NCBI GenBank assembly: GCA_028285685.1 | Contig: JANQOR010000004.1 | Coordinates: 186,001-250,000 of the forward strand | Direction of reading: 5' to 3' | DNA length: 64,000 bases | Origin: Cyclobacteriaceae bacterium | GTDB taxonomy: Bacteria; Bacteroidota; Bacteroidia; Cytophagales; Cyclobacteriaceae | Shown: piece by piece, positions 16,627 through 25,841 of the stretch | Layout of the letters: each line of letters begins with the position of its first letter | Position numbering within the stretch: the stretch's first letter is position 1 | Program-made: the position numbers and the translations under genes | The notes under the pieces: generated by a model | Told to the model about the DNA's origin: nothing | Seen by the model: the letters and a program-made list of their open reading frames with translations, nothing else | Databases searched by the model: none

Positions 16627-17919
16627 TCAGGAACTGCCTCGTTCCAGCAACAAGTAAAAAAGGACTCCAACGAGCAGGACGGCAATGCTTACAATACTTT
16701 CAAGGGGCCGATCAATGGCTACAAAGATCAGCGTCCACACACTGACTCCGATAAAAATCAATGGTGTAATCGGATAGCCCCAGGTTTTGTATCCGGTACC
16801 CTGGACTTCTCTACGTCTCAAAACGAAAACTCCCGATACAGTAACGGTGGTAATCAAAATGAGCAGAAAGGAAGTGTACAAAAGTACCTGCTCAAAAGTC
16901 GAAGAATAGATAAAAACAAGACTTAGGAAAGCGGAGAATATAAATGCATTTACCGGAATGTCTCTTGCATTGGTTTTCGCCAAAATCTTAAAAGCCTTTA
17001 TATCTTCACCCATGATTTTACCTACTCTCGGACCCAGGAAGACATAGGCACTCACTGTTGATAGCAGCAGCATTGAGATGGCAATTGCAATGATTGTTCC
17101 CCCAATCTCTCCGAAAATAGAACTACCAGATAGGAAGCCAACCTCGATCTGACCCGCTAAGCTTTCAATAGGGACAGTGTATAGAAAAATGTAGTTCAAC
17201 ATGACATACAGAATCATAACGATCATTGTGCCAGCAAATAACGATTTGGGAAGGTCACGCGCTGGATTATGCATCTCGTCAATAATGTAAATAGATGAAT
17301 TCCAGCCAGTGTAAGCATATGAGACATAGATCAATGCCACTGCAAAGGACGGGCTAGCGATTTCTACCCAACTACCAGGTTGAGGAAGGAGTGAAACTTC
17401 TTGTGGATTTCCAATGCCGAATCCAAAAAAGACAAAAATGATGATCAAGATGACCTTTAGGATCGTGGTGACATTTTGAACACCACTCCCCAAATTGACT
17501 GATCGGGCATGCACAATCGTAAATAAAATGATGGTACCGGCAGCTACATGGTCCTTGGGAATTCCTGGAAGCACGGTCGATAAGTAGGATGCTAATGCCA
17601 TGGCTGCCAGGGAAGCCGGGGCCGCAAAACCCACAGTTATAGAAACCCATCCAGCCACGAATCCCAGTGCCGGATGATAGAGTTCCCTAAGCAAGTTGTA
17701 TTCTCCACCTGATCGTTTGAAAACAGAACCTAACTCTGCATATGATACGGCTCCACAAAAAGCGATGACACCCCCTAACAACCAAAGAAATAAGATTGAA
17801 AATCCGGTCTTTATATTGACCACCTGGTATCCCAGACTTGTAAATACCCCCGTTCCAATCATCGAGGAAATTACCAATGAGGATGCAGTGACTATTCCGA
17901 GTTTGAACGATTTCGGCAT
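16627..17919 (-). CDS. APC-superfamily amino acid permease
   Basis: A 430-residue membrane protein with about 12 predicted helices. The N-terminus, 'SLVISSMIGTGVFTSLGYQV', is the substrate-binding unwound TM1 of APC transporters, and 'CGAVSYAELGSVFKRSGGEYN' is the conserved TM2-TM3 motif. Others are 'AYTGWNSSIYIIDEMHNPARDLPKSL' type sequence in TM6. It probably takes up amino acids or exchanges them with protons; specificity is not readable. It is a single gene, convergent with the sigma module on its left and divergent from the gene on its right. Confidence 0.9.
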   Translation of the reverse strand: MPKSFKLGIVTASSLVISSMIGTGVFTSLGYQVVNIKTGFSILFLWLLGGVIAFCGAVSYAELGSVFKRSGGEYNLLRELYHPALGFVAGWVSITVGFAAPASLAAMALASYLSTVLPGIPKDHVAAGTIILFTIVHARSVNLGSGVQNVTTILKVILIIIFVFFGFGIGNPQEVSLLPQPGSWVEIASPSFAVALIYVSYAYTGWNSSIYIIDEMHNPARDLPKSLFAGTMIVMILYVMLNYIFLYTVPIESLAGQIEVGFLSGSSIFGEIGGTIIAIAISMLLLSTVSAYVFLGPRVGKIMGEDIKAFKILAKTNARDIPVNAFIFSAFLSLVFIYSSTFEQVLLYTSFLLILITTVTVSGVFVLRRREVQGTGYKTWGYPITPLIFIGVSVWTLIFVAIDRPLESIVSIAVLLVGVLFYLLLERGSS

Positions 17920-18012
17920 AAGAATCAGAATATAACCTTTTCAACTGAAGCCGTTTACAGTTTTGACGAAAATTAGAATCAAACAGGAAAGCGTAGATTT
18001 ACCACTCTTCGA

Positions 18013-18612
18013 ATGGGAAATAAAAGAACGATTGATTCCTCTCCCCCTAGAAAACAGGAGCTTATCGATATCATCAAAGAGAATGAGGATGTTTATAAGA
18101 TGCTTAAGTTGGTGGTAAAGCTAAACCTGCCAAATTGGTATGTTGGAGCTGGATGTATCACCCAAAGTGTTTGGAACACACTGCATGACTTTCCTATTTC
18201 CCAAAATATTTTGGACATTGATCTAATCTTTTTTGATGCTGAGAAAATGGACGACGTGTACGAGGAAAACCTTAGAAGGGAAATCAGCGAAGAGACTGAT
18301 ATCTCTTTGAAGATCGACGTGGTGAATGAAGCCAGAGTTCACTTATGGTATGAACACCATTTCGGAATCAAGATACCTCCCTACACCTCTAGCGAAGAGG
18401 CGATTTCTACCTGGCCATCTACTGCCACAAGTGTAGGAGTGAAGCTCGAAGGCGAAGAATTTAAGGTTTATGCTCCTTTTGGTCTTGAGGACTTATTCAA
18501 TTTGATTGTTAGACCCAACAAGAAGATGATTCCCAGAGAAGTTTTTGAGAAAAAAGCCTCCAGGTGGAAATCGCACTGGCCGAAGTTGAAAATTGTTGAT
18601 TGGGATGCTTAA
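18013..18612 (+). CDS. Nucleotidyltransferase-like protein (DUF925 / NTP_transf_6)
   Basis: A 199-residue soluble protein. 'LNLPNWYVGAGCITQSVWN' and 'NILDIDLIFFDAEKM' form the Pol-beta-like core, where the G-G/S motif is replaced by GAG and the D-x-D is 'DIDLIFFD'. The C-terminus 'YAPFGLEDLFNLIVRPNK' and 'FEKKASRWKSHWPKLKIVDW' is characteristic of the DUF925 family. The activity of this family is not established to my knowledge. It stands alone, followed by about 200 bases without a gene. Confidence 0.82.
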   Translation: MGNKRTIDSSPPRKQELIDIIKENEDVYKMLKLVVKLNLPNWYVGAGCITQSVWNTLHDFPISQNILDIDLIFFDAEKMDDVYEENLRREISEETDISLKIDVVNEARVHLWYEHHFGIKIPPYTSSEEAISTWPSTATSVGVKLEGEEFKVYAPFGLEDLFNLIVRPNKKMIPREVFEKKASRWKSHWPKLKIVDWDA

Positions 18613-18763
18613 AAGTCTTAAAGTCACAATCTTTAAAAAAATGACGCTGAGAACAAAACTCAGAGCTGTAGAACGCTAATTCTTTTGAGTTGAAGTTTGG
18701 GTGTTTATTTGAGATCTGTTTTTTGTGTTTTTAGAGTTTAGTAACAGTTAGGGCATTCTTATG

Positions 18764-18783
18764 ATTATCTTTAATAAGATAAT
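18764..18783. promoter_or_regulatory. Perfect inverted repeat upstream of dienelactone hydrolase gene
   Basis: Two perfect 8-base arms (ATTATCTT and AAGATAAT) flank a 4-base spacer, 35 bases before the hydrolase ATG. It could be a repressor operator or an mRNA hairpin. The left arm also overlaps a TAnnTTT-like -7 sequence. The rest of 18613-18817 is AT-rich with no gene visible. Confidence 0.35.
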
Positions 18784-18817
18784 TTCAACTTGTTTCGAAT
18801 TCCTTAGTTAATGAGTC

Positions 18818-19705
18818 ATGAAAAAGTTAAGAAAAGAAGATATAAGCCAGGAGGTTTTTGACCTTTATGATGATTATGCGCATAACAAACTCGACCGAAG
18901 GCAATTCATAGAGAAGCTGTCAGTTTATGCTGTGGGGGGTATCACCGTTACTTCACTTCTTAGTTTCATGATGCCTGACTATGAAACCACGGCTGTGGTC
19001 AAGCAGGATGACAAACGATTGGATTCGAAATTTGTCAACTATGATTCTCCAAAGGGTGGCGGAAATATTCGGGCATTGTTGTCAAAACCAAAAAAGAGCA
19101 AAGGGAAATTACCTGGAATTGTGGTGGTGCATGAGAATCGCGGATTGAATCCTTACATCGAAGATGTAGGACGAAGAGCAGCTCTGGAAGGATTTGTAAC
19201 AGTTGCTCCGGATGCGCTAACACCACTTGGTGGTTATCCTGGCAACGATGATGAGGGAAGGACCCTGCAGAGAAAACGCGATCGCAATGAAATGCTGGAG
19301 GATTTCATCGCTGCCTACGAATATTTGAGAACTCATAAAGATTGCACAGGAAAAGTTGGAGTTGTCGGGTTCTGCTTTGGTGGTTGGATATCAAACATGA
19401 TGGCAGTGAAACTACCAACCTTATCAGCCGCAGTTCCATATTATGGACGGCAACCCGCTGATGACCTGGTAAGCGAAATCAACGCACCACTAATGCTTCA
19501 ATACGCTGGTTTAGACAAAAGAGTGAATGAAGGCTGGCCAGCTTACGAGGCAGCATTAAAGGAAAACGGAAAGAAGTACACAGCTCATTTCTATCCAGAA
19601 GTGAACCATGGTTTTCATAACAACACAACCCCCCGGTATAATGAGGAAGCAGCAACATTATCCTGGAGTAGGACGATTGACTTCTTCAAAGAAAACCTTC
19701 AATAA
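18818..19705 (+). CDS. Dienelactone hydrolase family protein, exported
   Basis: A 295-residue alpha/beta hydrolase. The N-terminal 'DRRQFIEKLSVYAVGG' is a twin-arginine-like motif followed by a hydrophobic stretch, so export or anchoring at the membrane is likely. The catalytic domain (residues about 75-295) has 'GIVVVHENRGLNPYIEDV' with the conserved Glu, the nucleophile elbow 'GVVGFCFGGWISNM' with Cys in place of Ser, an Asp in 'YAGLDKRVNEGWPAYE' and the His in 'FYPEVNHGFHN'. The Cys-His-Asp triad is that of dienelactone hydrolases; the natural substrate is unknown. A perfect inverted repeat lies just upstream. Confidence 0.88.
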   Translation: MKKLRKEDISQEVFDLYDDYAHNKLDRRQFIEKLSVYAVGGITVTSLLSFMMPDYETTAVVKQDDKRLDSKFVNYDSPKGGGNIRALLSKPKKSKGKLPGIVVVHENRGLNPYIEDVGRRAALEGFVTVAPDALTPLGGYPGNDDEGRTLQRKRDRNEMLEDFIAAYEYLRTHKDCTGKVGVVGFCFGGWISNMMAVKLPTLSAAVPYYGRQPADDLVSEINAPLMLQYAGLDKRVNEGWPAYEAALKENGKKYTAHFYPEVNHGFHNNTTPRYNEEAATLSWSRTIDFFKENLQ

Positions 19706-19713
19706 GAAGGTGA

Positions 19714-20223
19714 TTAAAAGGTAACAGGAGGCATCACATCCTCTACTTTCTCTACCTCTGCAGCTTTTTCGGCAGCTAAATACATGGGTAGGTAGTTAAT
19801 GACGACCCCCATTGCCACTATCTTCTCATTTTCCACCCATTGGTTGATGTTTACAACCGTTTTTACTTCATCGCCATTTTCCAGTGTGCCTCTCCATTGA
19901 ATCCAGGCATGAACCCATTTTTCACCTCTGTCATTAATCACCATCTCATAGAAGCCGTCATCTGAAAACGAATAAGAAGCATAGCCTTCAGCTCGGTCTC
20001 TGAGTCCATTGATATATTCGTCCGGAGTTATCTCCTCTCCGAACCAGGTGTTGTTGTAGATAGAGGCAGTATCAGCAAAATAAGAGCGAAGTGCATCCCA
20101 TTCGCCATTCACATACGCATCGTTTGCTTTCTTAACAAAGTCAATCTCTGGTGATTCAAGGAAGTACTGTTTTTCGGCTTGGCATGCAATGAATAGTAAA
20201 CTGAATAAAGAGATGTATTTCAT
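19714..20223 (-). CDS. Lipoprotein with NTF2/SnoaL-like fold
   Basis: A 169-residue protein with a short lipoprotein signal (MKYISLFSLLFIACQ, Cys at 14). The mature part 'FVKKANDAYVNGEWDALRSY' followed by 'FADTASIYNNTWFGEEITPD' and 'INQWVENEKIVAMGVVINYL' has the helix-strand order of NTF2-like domains, which often bind small ligands without catalysis. It converges on the dienelactone hydrolase with 8 bases between the stops. No function is assigned. Confidence 0.7.
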   Translation of the reverse strand: MKYISLFSLLFIACQAEKQYFLESPEIDFVKKANDAYVNGEWDALRSYFADTASIYNNTWFGEEITPDEYINGLRDRAEGYASYSFSDDGFYEMVINDRGEKWVHAWIQWRGTLENGDEVKTVVNINQWVENEKIVAMGVVINYLPMYLAAEKAAEVEKVEDVMPPVTF

Positions 20224-20379
20224 GATTAATTAGCAGTTGGTTGTGTTAGTAATTTACCGAATTTTTGGGCCATTACTCATTTTTAATGGTTATTACCTGC
20301 CGAGGTAACCCATGCAGGACCTCAAAATCGTTCCCCTGCTATTCTAGTATCTAGCTATTTAAAAAGGTATAATTGTACT

Positions 20380-21330
20380 ATGAAAAACCTAACCAAACTC
20401 CTTATCATCCTATGTTTCATTTCTTGTCAGTCAGGCGGAGAAAACAAGACAAAGGACACTGATCTCAGGCCGAGTGAACCTATTGAAGCTGTGACTTTGC
20501 TGGGTGACACGCTCTTCACTCCAAATGTTGATTCAGGAATCGCACTTAACAATTACAACGAGGCGAAGGCTACTTATGAAGCAAATAGCGACGATCCGGA
20601 CGCCTTAATCTGGTTTGGAAGAAGGACGGCATACCTGGGGCAATTTCAGGATGCAATAGCTATTTATACGTCAGGAATTGAAAAATTTCCGGAAGATGCA
20701 AGAATGTACCGACACAGAGGACACCGGTACATCTCAACACGGCAATACGACAAGGCAATTGCTGATTTTGAAAAAGCAGTTTCTTTGATCGAGGGAACGG
20801 AGGACCAGACGGAACCAGACGGTTTGCCAAATGCCAGAAATATACCAATAGGTACACTTCATGGTAATATTTGGTACCATCTCGGTTTGGCATACTATCT
20901 AAAGAACGATATGGAGAATGCCCTTCGAGCTTATAGCAACCGAACCGTCACCGTAAGGTATGAGGACAACATTGTCTCTGGAGGCCACTGGCTTTATATG
21001 ATACTCCGAAGGCTGGACCGTCAAACTGAGGCTGATGCTGCCATTGAGAAAGTGAACGAAGAAATGGATATCATAGAGAACACGAGTTACTATCGGATGT
21101 GCTTGTTCTACAAAGGACTCCTTGAGGAAGAGGATCTACAACCCGAAGGAGCAGCTTCTGCCTCCAACGACGTATACACGTATAGCCTAGGTAACTGGTA
21201 CCTTTATGAAAAACAGGATAGCGTGAAAGCCAAGGTCTATTTTGAGCAATTACTGGAAAATGGAAATTCCTATTCATTTGCTTACCTGGCAGGTGAATCT
21301 GACTGGAACAGATTGTTTAGCTCGAACTAG
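20380..21330 (+). CDS. Tetratricopeptide-repeat lipoprotein
   Basis: A 316-residue protein with a lipobox in 'LLIILCFISCQSG' (Cys at 16). The mature part is built of TPR-like units, including 'ALIWFGRRTAYLGQFQDAIA', 'RMYRHRGHRYISTRQYDKAI', 'IWYHLGLAYYLKNDMENALR' and 'KVYFEQLLENGNSYSFAYLA'. It is probably anchored in the envelope and mediates protein contacts. The cyclophilin gene begins 6 bases after its stop, so they form an operon and may act together in periplasmic protein handling. Confidence 0.8.
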   Translation: MKNLTKLLIILCFISCQSGGENKTKDTDLRPSEPIEAVTLLGDTLFTPNVDSGIALNNYNEAKATYEANSDDPDALIWFGRRTAYLGQFQDAIAIYTSGIEKFPEDARMYRHRGHRYISTRQYDKAIADFEKAVSLIEGTEDQTEPDGLPNARNIPIGTLHGNIWYHLGLAYYLKNDMENALRAYSNRTVTVRYEDNIVSGGHWLYMILRRLDRQTEADAAIEKVNEEMDIIENTSYYRMCLFYKGLLEEEDLQPEGAASASNDVYTYSLGNWYLYEKQDSVKAKVYFEQLLENGNSYSFAYLAGESDWNRLFSSN

Positions 21331-21336
21331 GTGATC

Positions 21337-22164
21337 ATGAAAAACATAATTGCCCTACTTGTCATTTTAACGGTTGGCGCCTGTGGGTCTCAAAGTGAAC
21401 AAAGTGATGCAACTGGTATTGATGTTGAGCTGGTTACGGATTTTGGTCCTATAGTCATAAGACTTTATGACGAGACTCCCCAACATCGCGACAACTTTAT
21501 CAAACTAATTGAAGATCAGTTCTATGACAGTATCCTATTTCATCGGGTCATAGAAAATTTCATGATCCAGGCTGGCGACCCCGAAAGCAGGCAATCCATT
21601 GCCAGCGATACCCTAGGAGCTTCGGACCTGCCATATACGATACCCGCAGAGTTCCATCCTGATCTCTTTCATAAAAGGGGTGCTTTAGGAGCGGCCAGAG
21701 ACAATAACCCAGCCAGAGCATCTAGCTCAACGCAGTTCTATATCGTTCAGGGGCGGGTCTATACCGACAGTCTGCTTGAGGCTCAGCTTGGCCGTATAAA
21801 CAACTGGCTAGCAATGAATCGAGTGGTGAACGATCCGGCAAACAAGGGTCTAATCGATAGGCGTGACCAATTGCGCGATTTAGATTCGAAATCAGATAGT
21901 ATTCAGCTCATATCCGAGCATCTAAGTAATCTCGCGAAAGCGGACCTTGAAAAAGGTGAGGCATACCAATACCCAGCAGCTCATCGAGAGGCTTATAAGA
22001 ACATAGGAGGTGCAGCTCATCTTGACCAGAATTATACTGTCTTTGGAGAGGTGATCCAGGGAATGGACGTGGTGGATAAAATAGCTTCCACTCCAACCAA
22101 CGATTTAGACAGACCAGAGAGTGATGTTAGGATCATCAGTGCCAAGGTCATTGACAGGAAGTAA
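21337..22164 (+). CDS. Peptidyl-prolyl cis-trans isomerase, cyclophilin type lipoprotein
   Basis: A roughly 275-residue protein starting at the ATG at 21337, preferred to GTG at 21331. The lipobox lies in 'LVILTVGACGSQS'. The cyclophilin core has 'SILFHRVIENFMIQAGDPES', with the catalytic Arg in FHR, and 'GALGAARDNNPARASSSTQF' with 'YIVQG'. An insertion of about 75 residues (LLEAQLGRINNWLAMNR to LEKGEAYQYPAAH) is helical and sits before the last part 'YTVFGEVIQGMDVVDKIA'. It would catalyse proline isomerisation of periplasmic proteins. It follows the TPR lipoprotein directly. Confidence 0.9.
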   Translation: MKNIIALLVILTVGACGSQSEQSDATGIDVELVTDFGPIVIRLYDETPQHRDNFIKLIEDQFYDSILFHRVIENFMIQAGDPESRQSIASDTLGASDLPYTIPAEFHPDLFHKRGALGAARDNNPARASSSTQFYIVQGRVYTDSLLEAQLGRINNWLAMNRVVNDPANKGLIDRRDQLRDLDSKSDSIQLISEHLSNLAKADLEKGEAYQYPAAHREAYKNIGGAAHLDQNYTVFGEVIQGMDVVDKIASTPTNDLDRPESDVRIISAKVIDRK

Positions 22165-22249
22165 GCCGACGACTAATTTTTGAATTCCAGGTTTGCTAAG
22201 GCACTAATTAAAACTAAAATTGCCTTTACAATCAGTATCACCTGCTTGA

Positions 22250-23065
22250 ATGGATAAATTCGTTGATGTCCGAAAGTTAATCGCAAGTAAAAATAAGAAG
22301 CTGCTAAGATGGCTTCCCGGCTTCTTTATTCGCTGGATCGAAAAGGTAATACATCAAGAGGAGGTCAATGAATTCATGGCGAAGCATGGTGACAAGGATT
22401 CGTACGCATTTTGCCAGGCCGCAATTGATGACTTTAACCTAAAACTGAATATCAAAGGTCTGGAAAATGTACCTCCACAACCGCAACCATGCATTTTTGC
22501 TAGCAATCATCCTCTTGGGGGCCTGGATGCAATTGCAATTATCCACTTATTCAAAGAGGTCAGACCAGATATAAAATTTATTGTTAATGACTTGCTTCTA
22601 AATGTGAAGACGCTAAAAGATCAGTTCATCGGGGTCAATAAGGTTGGGAAAAGTGCAGTAGAATCCCTTCAGAAGGTGGAACGGCAGTTCGCCTCCAATT
22701 CAGCAACCTTCATTTTTCCCGCGGGTCTTGTGAGTCGAAAAACCAAAGGAAAAATCGAAGATTTGGATTGGAAAAAGACCTTCATATCAAAAGCGAAAAA
22801 ATACGGCAAAATGGTGGTACCAGTACATATCGACGGCAGGCTGACGAATCGTTTTTATCGTTTAGCCAATGTCAGAAAGTTTTTAGGTATTAAATTGAAT
22901 ATTGAAATGTTTTTCCTTGTTGATGAATTGTTCAAACAAAAAAACAGGAGGATTGACATTGTGATTGGGGATCCAATCAGGCCTGAAACATTTACTCGCG
23001 AACAATCCGATAAGGAATGGGCGCAGTGGGTGAAGGAAAAGGCCTATGAACTTGAGTCGGCTTAA
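22250..23065 (+). CDS. glsA: Acyltransferase of aminolipid synthesis, GlsA/OlsA-like (PlsC family)
   Basis: A 271-residue lysophospholipid-acyltransferase-like protein. The catalytic His/Asp motif is 'FASNHPLGGLDAIAII', the acceptor-site motif is 'FIFPAGLVSRKTKG' and the late motif is 'VPVHIDGRLTNRFYRLA'. This pattern is seen in the hemolysin-like acyltransferases that O-acylate N-acyl amino acids to make glycine, serineglycine or ornithine lipids. The next gene, 8 bases downstream, is the N-acyltransferase partner, which supports the assignment. The amino acid head group cannot be told from sequence. Confidence 0.8.
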   Translation: MDKFVDVRKLIASKNKKLLRWLPGFFIRWIEKVIHQEEVNEFMAKHGDKDSYAFCQAAIDDFNLKLNIKGLENVPPQPQPCIFASNHPLGGLDAIAIIHLFKEVRPDIKFIVNDLLLNVKTLKDQFIGVNKVGKSAVESLQKVERQFASNSATFIFPAGLVSRKTKGKIEDLDWKKTFISKAKKYGKMVVPVHIDGRLTNRFYRLANVRKFLGIKLNIEMFFLVDELFKQKNRRIDIVIGDPIRPETFTREQSDKEWAQWVKEKAYELESA

Positions 23066-23073
23066 TTGCCAAT

Positions 23074-24006
23074 ATGGAAACAGAGCAACAAGAAATAATA
23101 CCATCCGTAGACCGACATCTCATTGAAGGGGAGTTGACTGAAGATCGATTTGTTAGAGATACCAACAAGGGGAATAACAAAATCTATATTGTCAACCACC
23201 ACAACGCTCCCAACACCATGCGGGAAATTGGGAGGTTGCGAGAAGTTTCATTTCGCTATGCAGGAGGGGGAACCGGCTTAGACATAGATATCGATGAATA
23301 CGATACTAGTGAAAGGTGCTACGAGCAGTTGATAGTTTATAGTCCCGAAGACCGTGAGATTATTGGTGGCTATCGGTTTATTACTGGCGAAAGAGCGTAC
23401 GATGAGCACACCGGGGAATTTAACCTCTCCACCTCACACTACTTCAATTTCACAGAAGTGATGAAAAAGAAGTACCTGGCAAATGCAATTGAGCTTGGAA
23501 GGTCGTGGGTTCAACCCAACTATCAACCTTCCATCAATCCACGAAAGGGCGTGTTTGCACTTGCGGGTATTTGGGATGGGTTAGGCACGCTGGTACTTAG
23601 ATATCCTGATAATAAATATTTCTTTGGAAAAGTGACAATGTATACGAACTACAACAAAGAAGCCCGGGATATTCTACTGTCATTTATGGGGCATTATTTC
23701 CCTAACCGTCCGGATTTGTGCGAGCCTAAGTCTGAATTCTATTCTGGTTTTGATAGCACCATTTTCAATCAACATTTTGATGGCAGTCTTTCCTACAACG
23801 ATGGATTTAAGCTGTTGCACAAGCTTCTAAAGGAACGTGGTGAATGGATTCCGCCCCTCATAAACATTTACATGAACCTTTCGGCAACAATGATCACTTT
23901 CGGAACGGCCATGAATCCTGATTTTGGAGATGTTGAAGAAACGGGCCTGCTTGTAACCATTGATGACATCCATCAAGAGATCATGGATCGTCATATCAAC
24001 TATTGA
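23074..24006 (+). CDS. glsB: N-acyltransferase of aminolipid synthesis, GlsB/OlsB-like (GNAT)
   Basis: A 310-residue protein of the hemolysin/OlsB-type GNAT family. Typical elements are 'REIGRLREVSFRYAGGGTGL', 'DEYDTSERCYEQLIVY', 'REIIGGYRFITGE', 'AIELGRSWVQPNYQP' and 'GIWDGLGTLVLRYPDNKYFFG'. In Bacteroides, GlsB moves a 3-hydroxy fatty acid from acyl-ACP to glycine, and GlsA adds the second fatty acid. Pairing with the upstream PlsC-like gene at 8 bases indicates the same two-step pathway. It may instead use ornithine or serine. Confidence 0.8.
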   Translation: METEQQEIIPSVDRHLIEGELTEDRFVRDTNKGNNKIYIVNHHNAPNTMREIGRLREVSFRYAGGGTGLDIDIDEYDTSERCYEQLIVYSPEDREIIGGYRFITGERAYDEHTGEFNLSTSHYFNFTEVMKKKYLANAIELGRSWVQPNYQPSINPRKGVFALAGIWDGLGTLVLRYPDNKYFFGKVTMYTNYNKEARDILLSFMGHYFPNRPDLCEPKSEFYSGFDSTIFNQHFDGSLSYNDGFKLLHKLLKERGEWIPPLINIYMNLSATMITFGTAMNPDFGDVEETGLLVTIDDIHQEIMDRHINY

Positions 24007-24090
24007 ACCGATTTCATCCAAGAGAAATTTAAGGTGTTTTTGGTTTGAATAATTTGCTATCTTCCATCTGGCAAACAATTAAACCTAACC

Positions 24091-25770
24091 ATGAAATTTC
24101 CAAAATCAGTAAGCATCATCACGACTTTTTCTTTTGGATTGATTCTCTTAACCTCTTGTCAGAATCAGAATTCTTACGCCGACCTGATTATTACAAATGC
24201 CAATATCTGGACGGCAAGCGAGAATCAAGCTCGTGCCGAGGCGATGGCAATTTTGTCAGATACGATTATTGCGGTTGGGAGTGCAAATGAGGTGCTTAGA
24301 TTCAAGGGACCCGAGACCAACGTAGTTGACGCTGAAGGCAAATTCGTTACACCAGGATTTATTGATACCCACGTGCACTTTCTGTCGGGAAGCTATGGGC
24401 TTTCTTCCGTTAAGCTGCGGAATGCGAAGACGCCAGAGGAATTTGCCAGGAGAATCGGAGACTATGCCACTACCATTCCTGAAGGCACATGGATCCGCGA
24501 GGGGGATTGGGATCATCAATTGTGGGGTGGCGAGCTTCCACGTGCCGAATGGATTGATGAAGTGACGCCAAATCACCCGGTATTCGTAACAAGGCTGGAT
24601 GGACACATCAGTTTGGCTAATTCCAAAGCGATGGAGCTTGCAGGAGTTGATGCTAGCACCCAGGAAGTTGAGGGAGGTGACATTGTTCGGGATTCCGATG
24701 GAAATCCAACCGGAATTTTTCGGGATAATGCCCAAAACCTTATCTACAGTGCCATAACAGCACCTTCACCTGAGCAGAATGACAAGGCTATTATTGATGG
24801 AATGAACTACATGGTATCTAATGGTGTAACAACCGTTCACAACATGGATTTAGGGGCCACAGCTGACATTATTGATACCTATGCACGAATTCGTGATCAG
24901 CAGATCATTCGCTTTTATATGGCTGTTGGACTGTCCAATTGGACCCAGTTGCGCGATAGAATTGCCAAAGATGGAGGTGGGGACAAATGGCTAAAAATTG
25001 GCGTTTTAAAGGGCATGGTAGATGGAGCTCTTGGCTCCCATACCGCCGCCTTCTTCGAACCGTTCACAGACACTCCAAATGATCGCGGTTTTTTCGTTGT
25101 AAATGAAGATAGCCTGAATCAGTGGGCAATGGCTGCCGATAGAGAAGGACTTCAACTAGCTATCCATGCAATTGGCGACAGGGCAATCAATACGTTGTTA
25201 AATGTCTTTGAAAAAGTCGCGGAAGAAAATGGCCCACGAGACAGAAGATTCAGAATTGAGCATGCTCAGCACCTATCTGTTGATGACATTCCCCGATTCA
25301 GTGAGCTGGGAGTCATTGCGAGCGTACAACCTTATCACGCGATCGATGATGGAAGATGGGCAGAAAAGGTAATAGGGCCGGAGCGCATAAAAACCACCTA
25401 TGCTTTTAGATCACTTTTAGATGCAGGCACTACGGTAGCTTTTGGCAGTGATTGGGCAGTGGCACCACCTACGCCATTAGAGGGTATCTATGCAGCAGTT
25501 ACACGCCGAACGCTAGACGGACAAAATCCTGAGGGTTGGGTACCTGAACAGCGAATTACTGTGGAGGAAGCACTGAAGGCCTACACAGTAGGAGGGGCGT
25601 ATTCTTCTTTCGATGAAAATAGAAAGGGAACGCTTACTACCGGCATGTTAGCTGACTTTGTTGTGTTGAATGAAGACCTAACTGAAATAGACCCTGTTCT
25701 TATAAAAGACCTTAAAGTTCAACAGACGTATGTCGGCGGTAGGAAAGTATTTGACTTAGCGGAAATGTAA
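24091..25770 (+). CDS. Amidohydrolase (YtcJ-like, amidohydro_3) lipoprotein
   Basis: A 559-residue metal-dependent hydrolase. The signal peptide ends at the lipobox 'GLILLTSCQNQ'. The fold's metal ligands are visible: 'FIDTHVHFLSG' for the first His pair, 'LAIHAIGDRAINTLL' and 'RIEHAQHLS' for later His residues, and the Asp in 'AFGSDWAVAPPTPLEG'. The C-terminal strand domain ends 'VQQTYVGGRKVFDL'. Such exported enzymes cut amide or related bonds; the substrate is unknown. A paralogue lies at 52216-53919. A weak -7-like TATCTTCC occurs about 33 bases before the ATG. Confidence 0.88.
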   Translation: MKFPKSVSIITTFSFGLILLTSCQNQNSYADLIITNANIWTASENQARAEAMAILSDTIIAVGSANEVLRFKGPETNVVDAEGKFVTPGFIDTHVHFLSGSYGLSSVKLRNAKTPEEFARRIGDYATTIPEGTWIREGDWDHQLWGGELPRAEWIDEVTPNHPVFVTRLDGHISLANSKAMELAGVDASTQEVEGGDIVRDSDGNPTGIFRDNAQNLIYSAITAPSPEQNDKAIIDGMNYMVSNGVTTVHNMDLGATADIIDTYARIRDQQIIRFYMAVGLSNWTQLRDRIAKDGGGDKWLKIGVLKGMVDGALGSHTAAFFEPFTDTPNDRGFFVVNEDSLNQWAMAADREGLQLAIHAIGDRAINTLLNVFEKVAEENGPRDRRFRIEHAQHLSVDDIPRFSELGVIASVQPYHAIDDGRWAEKVIGPERIKTTYAFRSLLDAGTTVAFGSDWAVAPPTPLEGIYAAVTRRTLDGQNPEGWVPEQRITVEEALKAYTVGGAYSSFDENRKGTLTTGMLADFVVLNEDLTEIDPVLIKDLKVQQTYVGGRKVFDLAEM

Positions 25771-25841
25771 ACGAGTCAATCCGCTTACAGCGAGGAAATT
25801 TTTGTAACTTTTCCACACTACACAAACATAAAACCACTAAA

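Noticed and set aside
24256-24735. A 159-codon minus-strand frame
   Set aside because: It is antisense to the amidohydrolase gene, which has full metal-ligand motifs.
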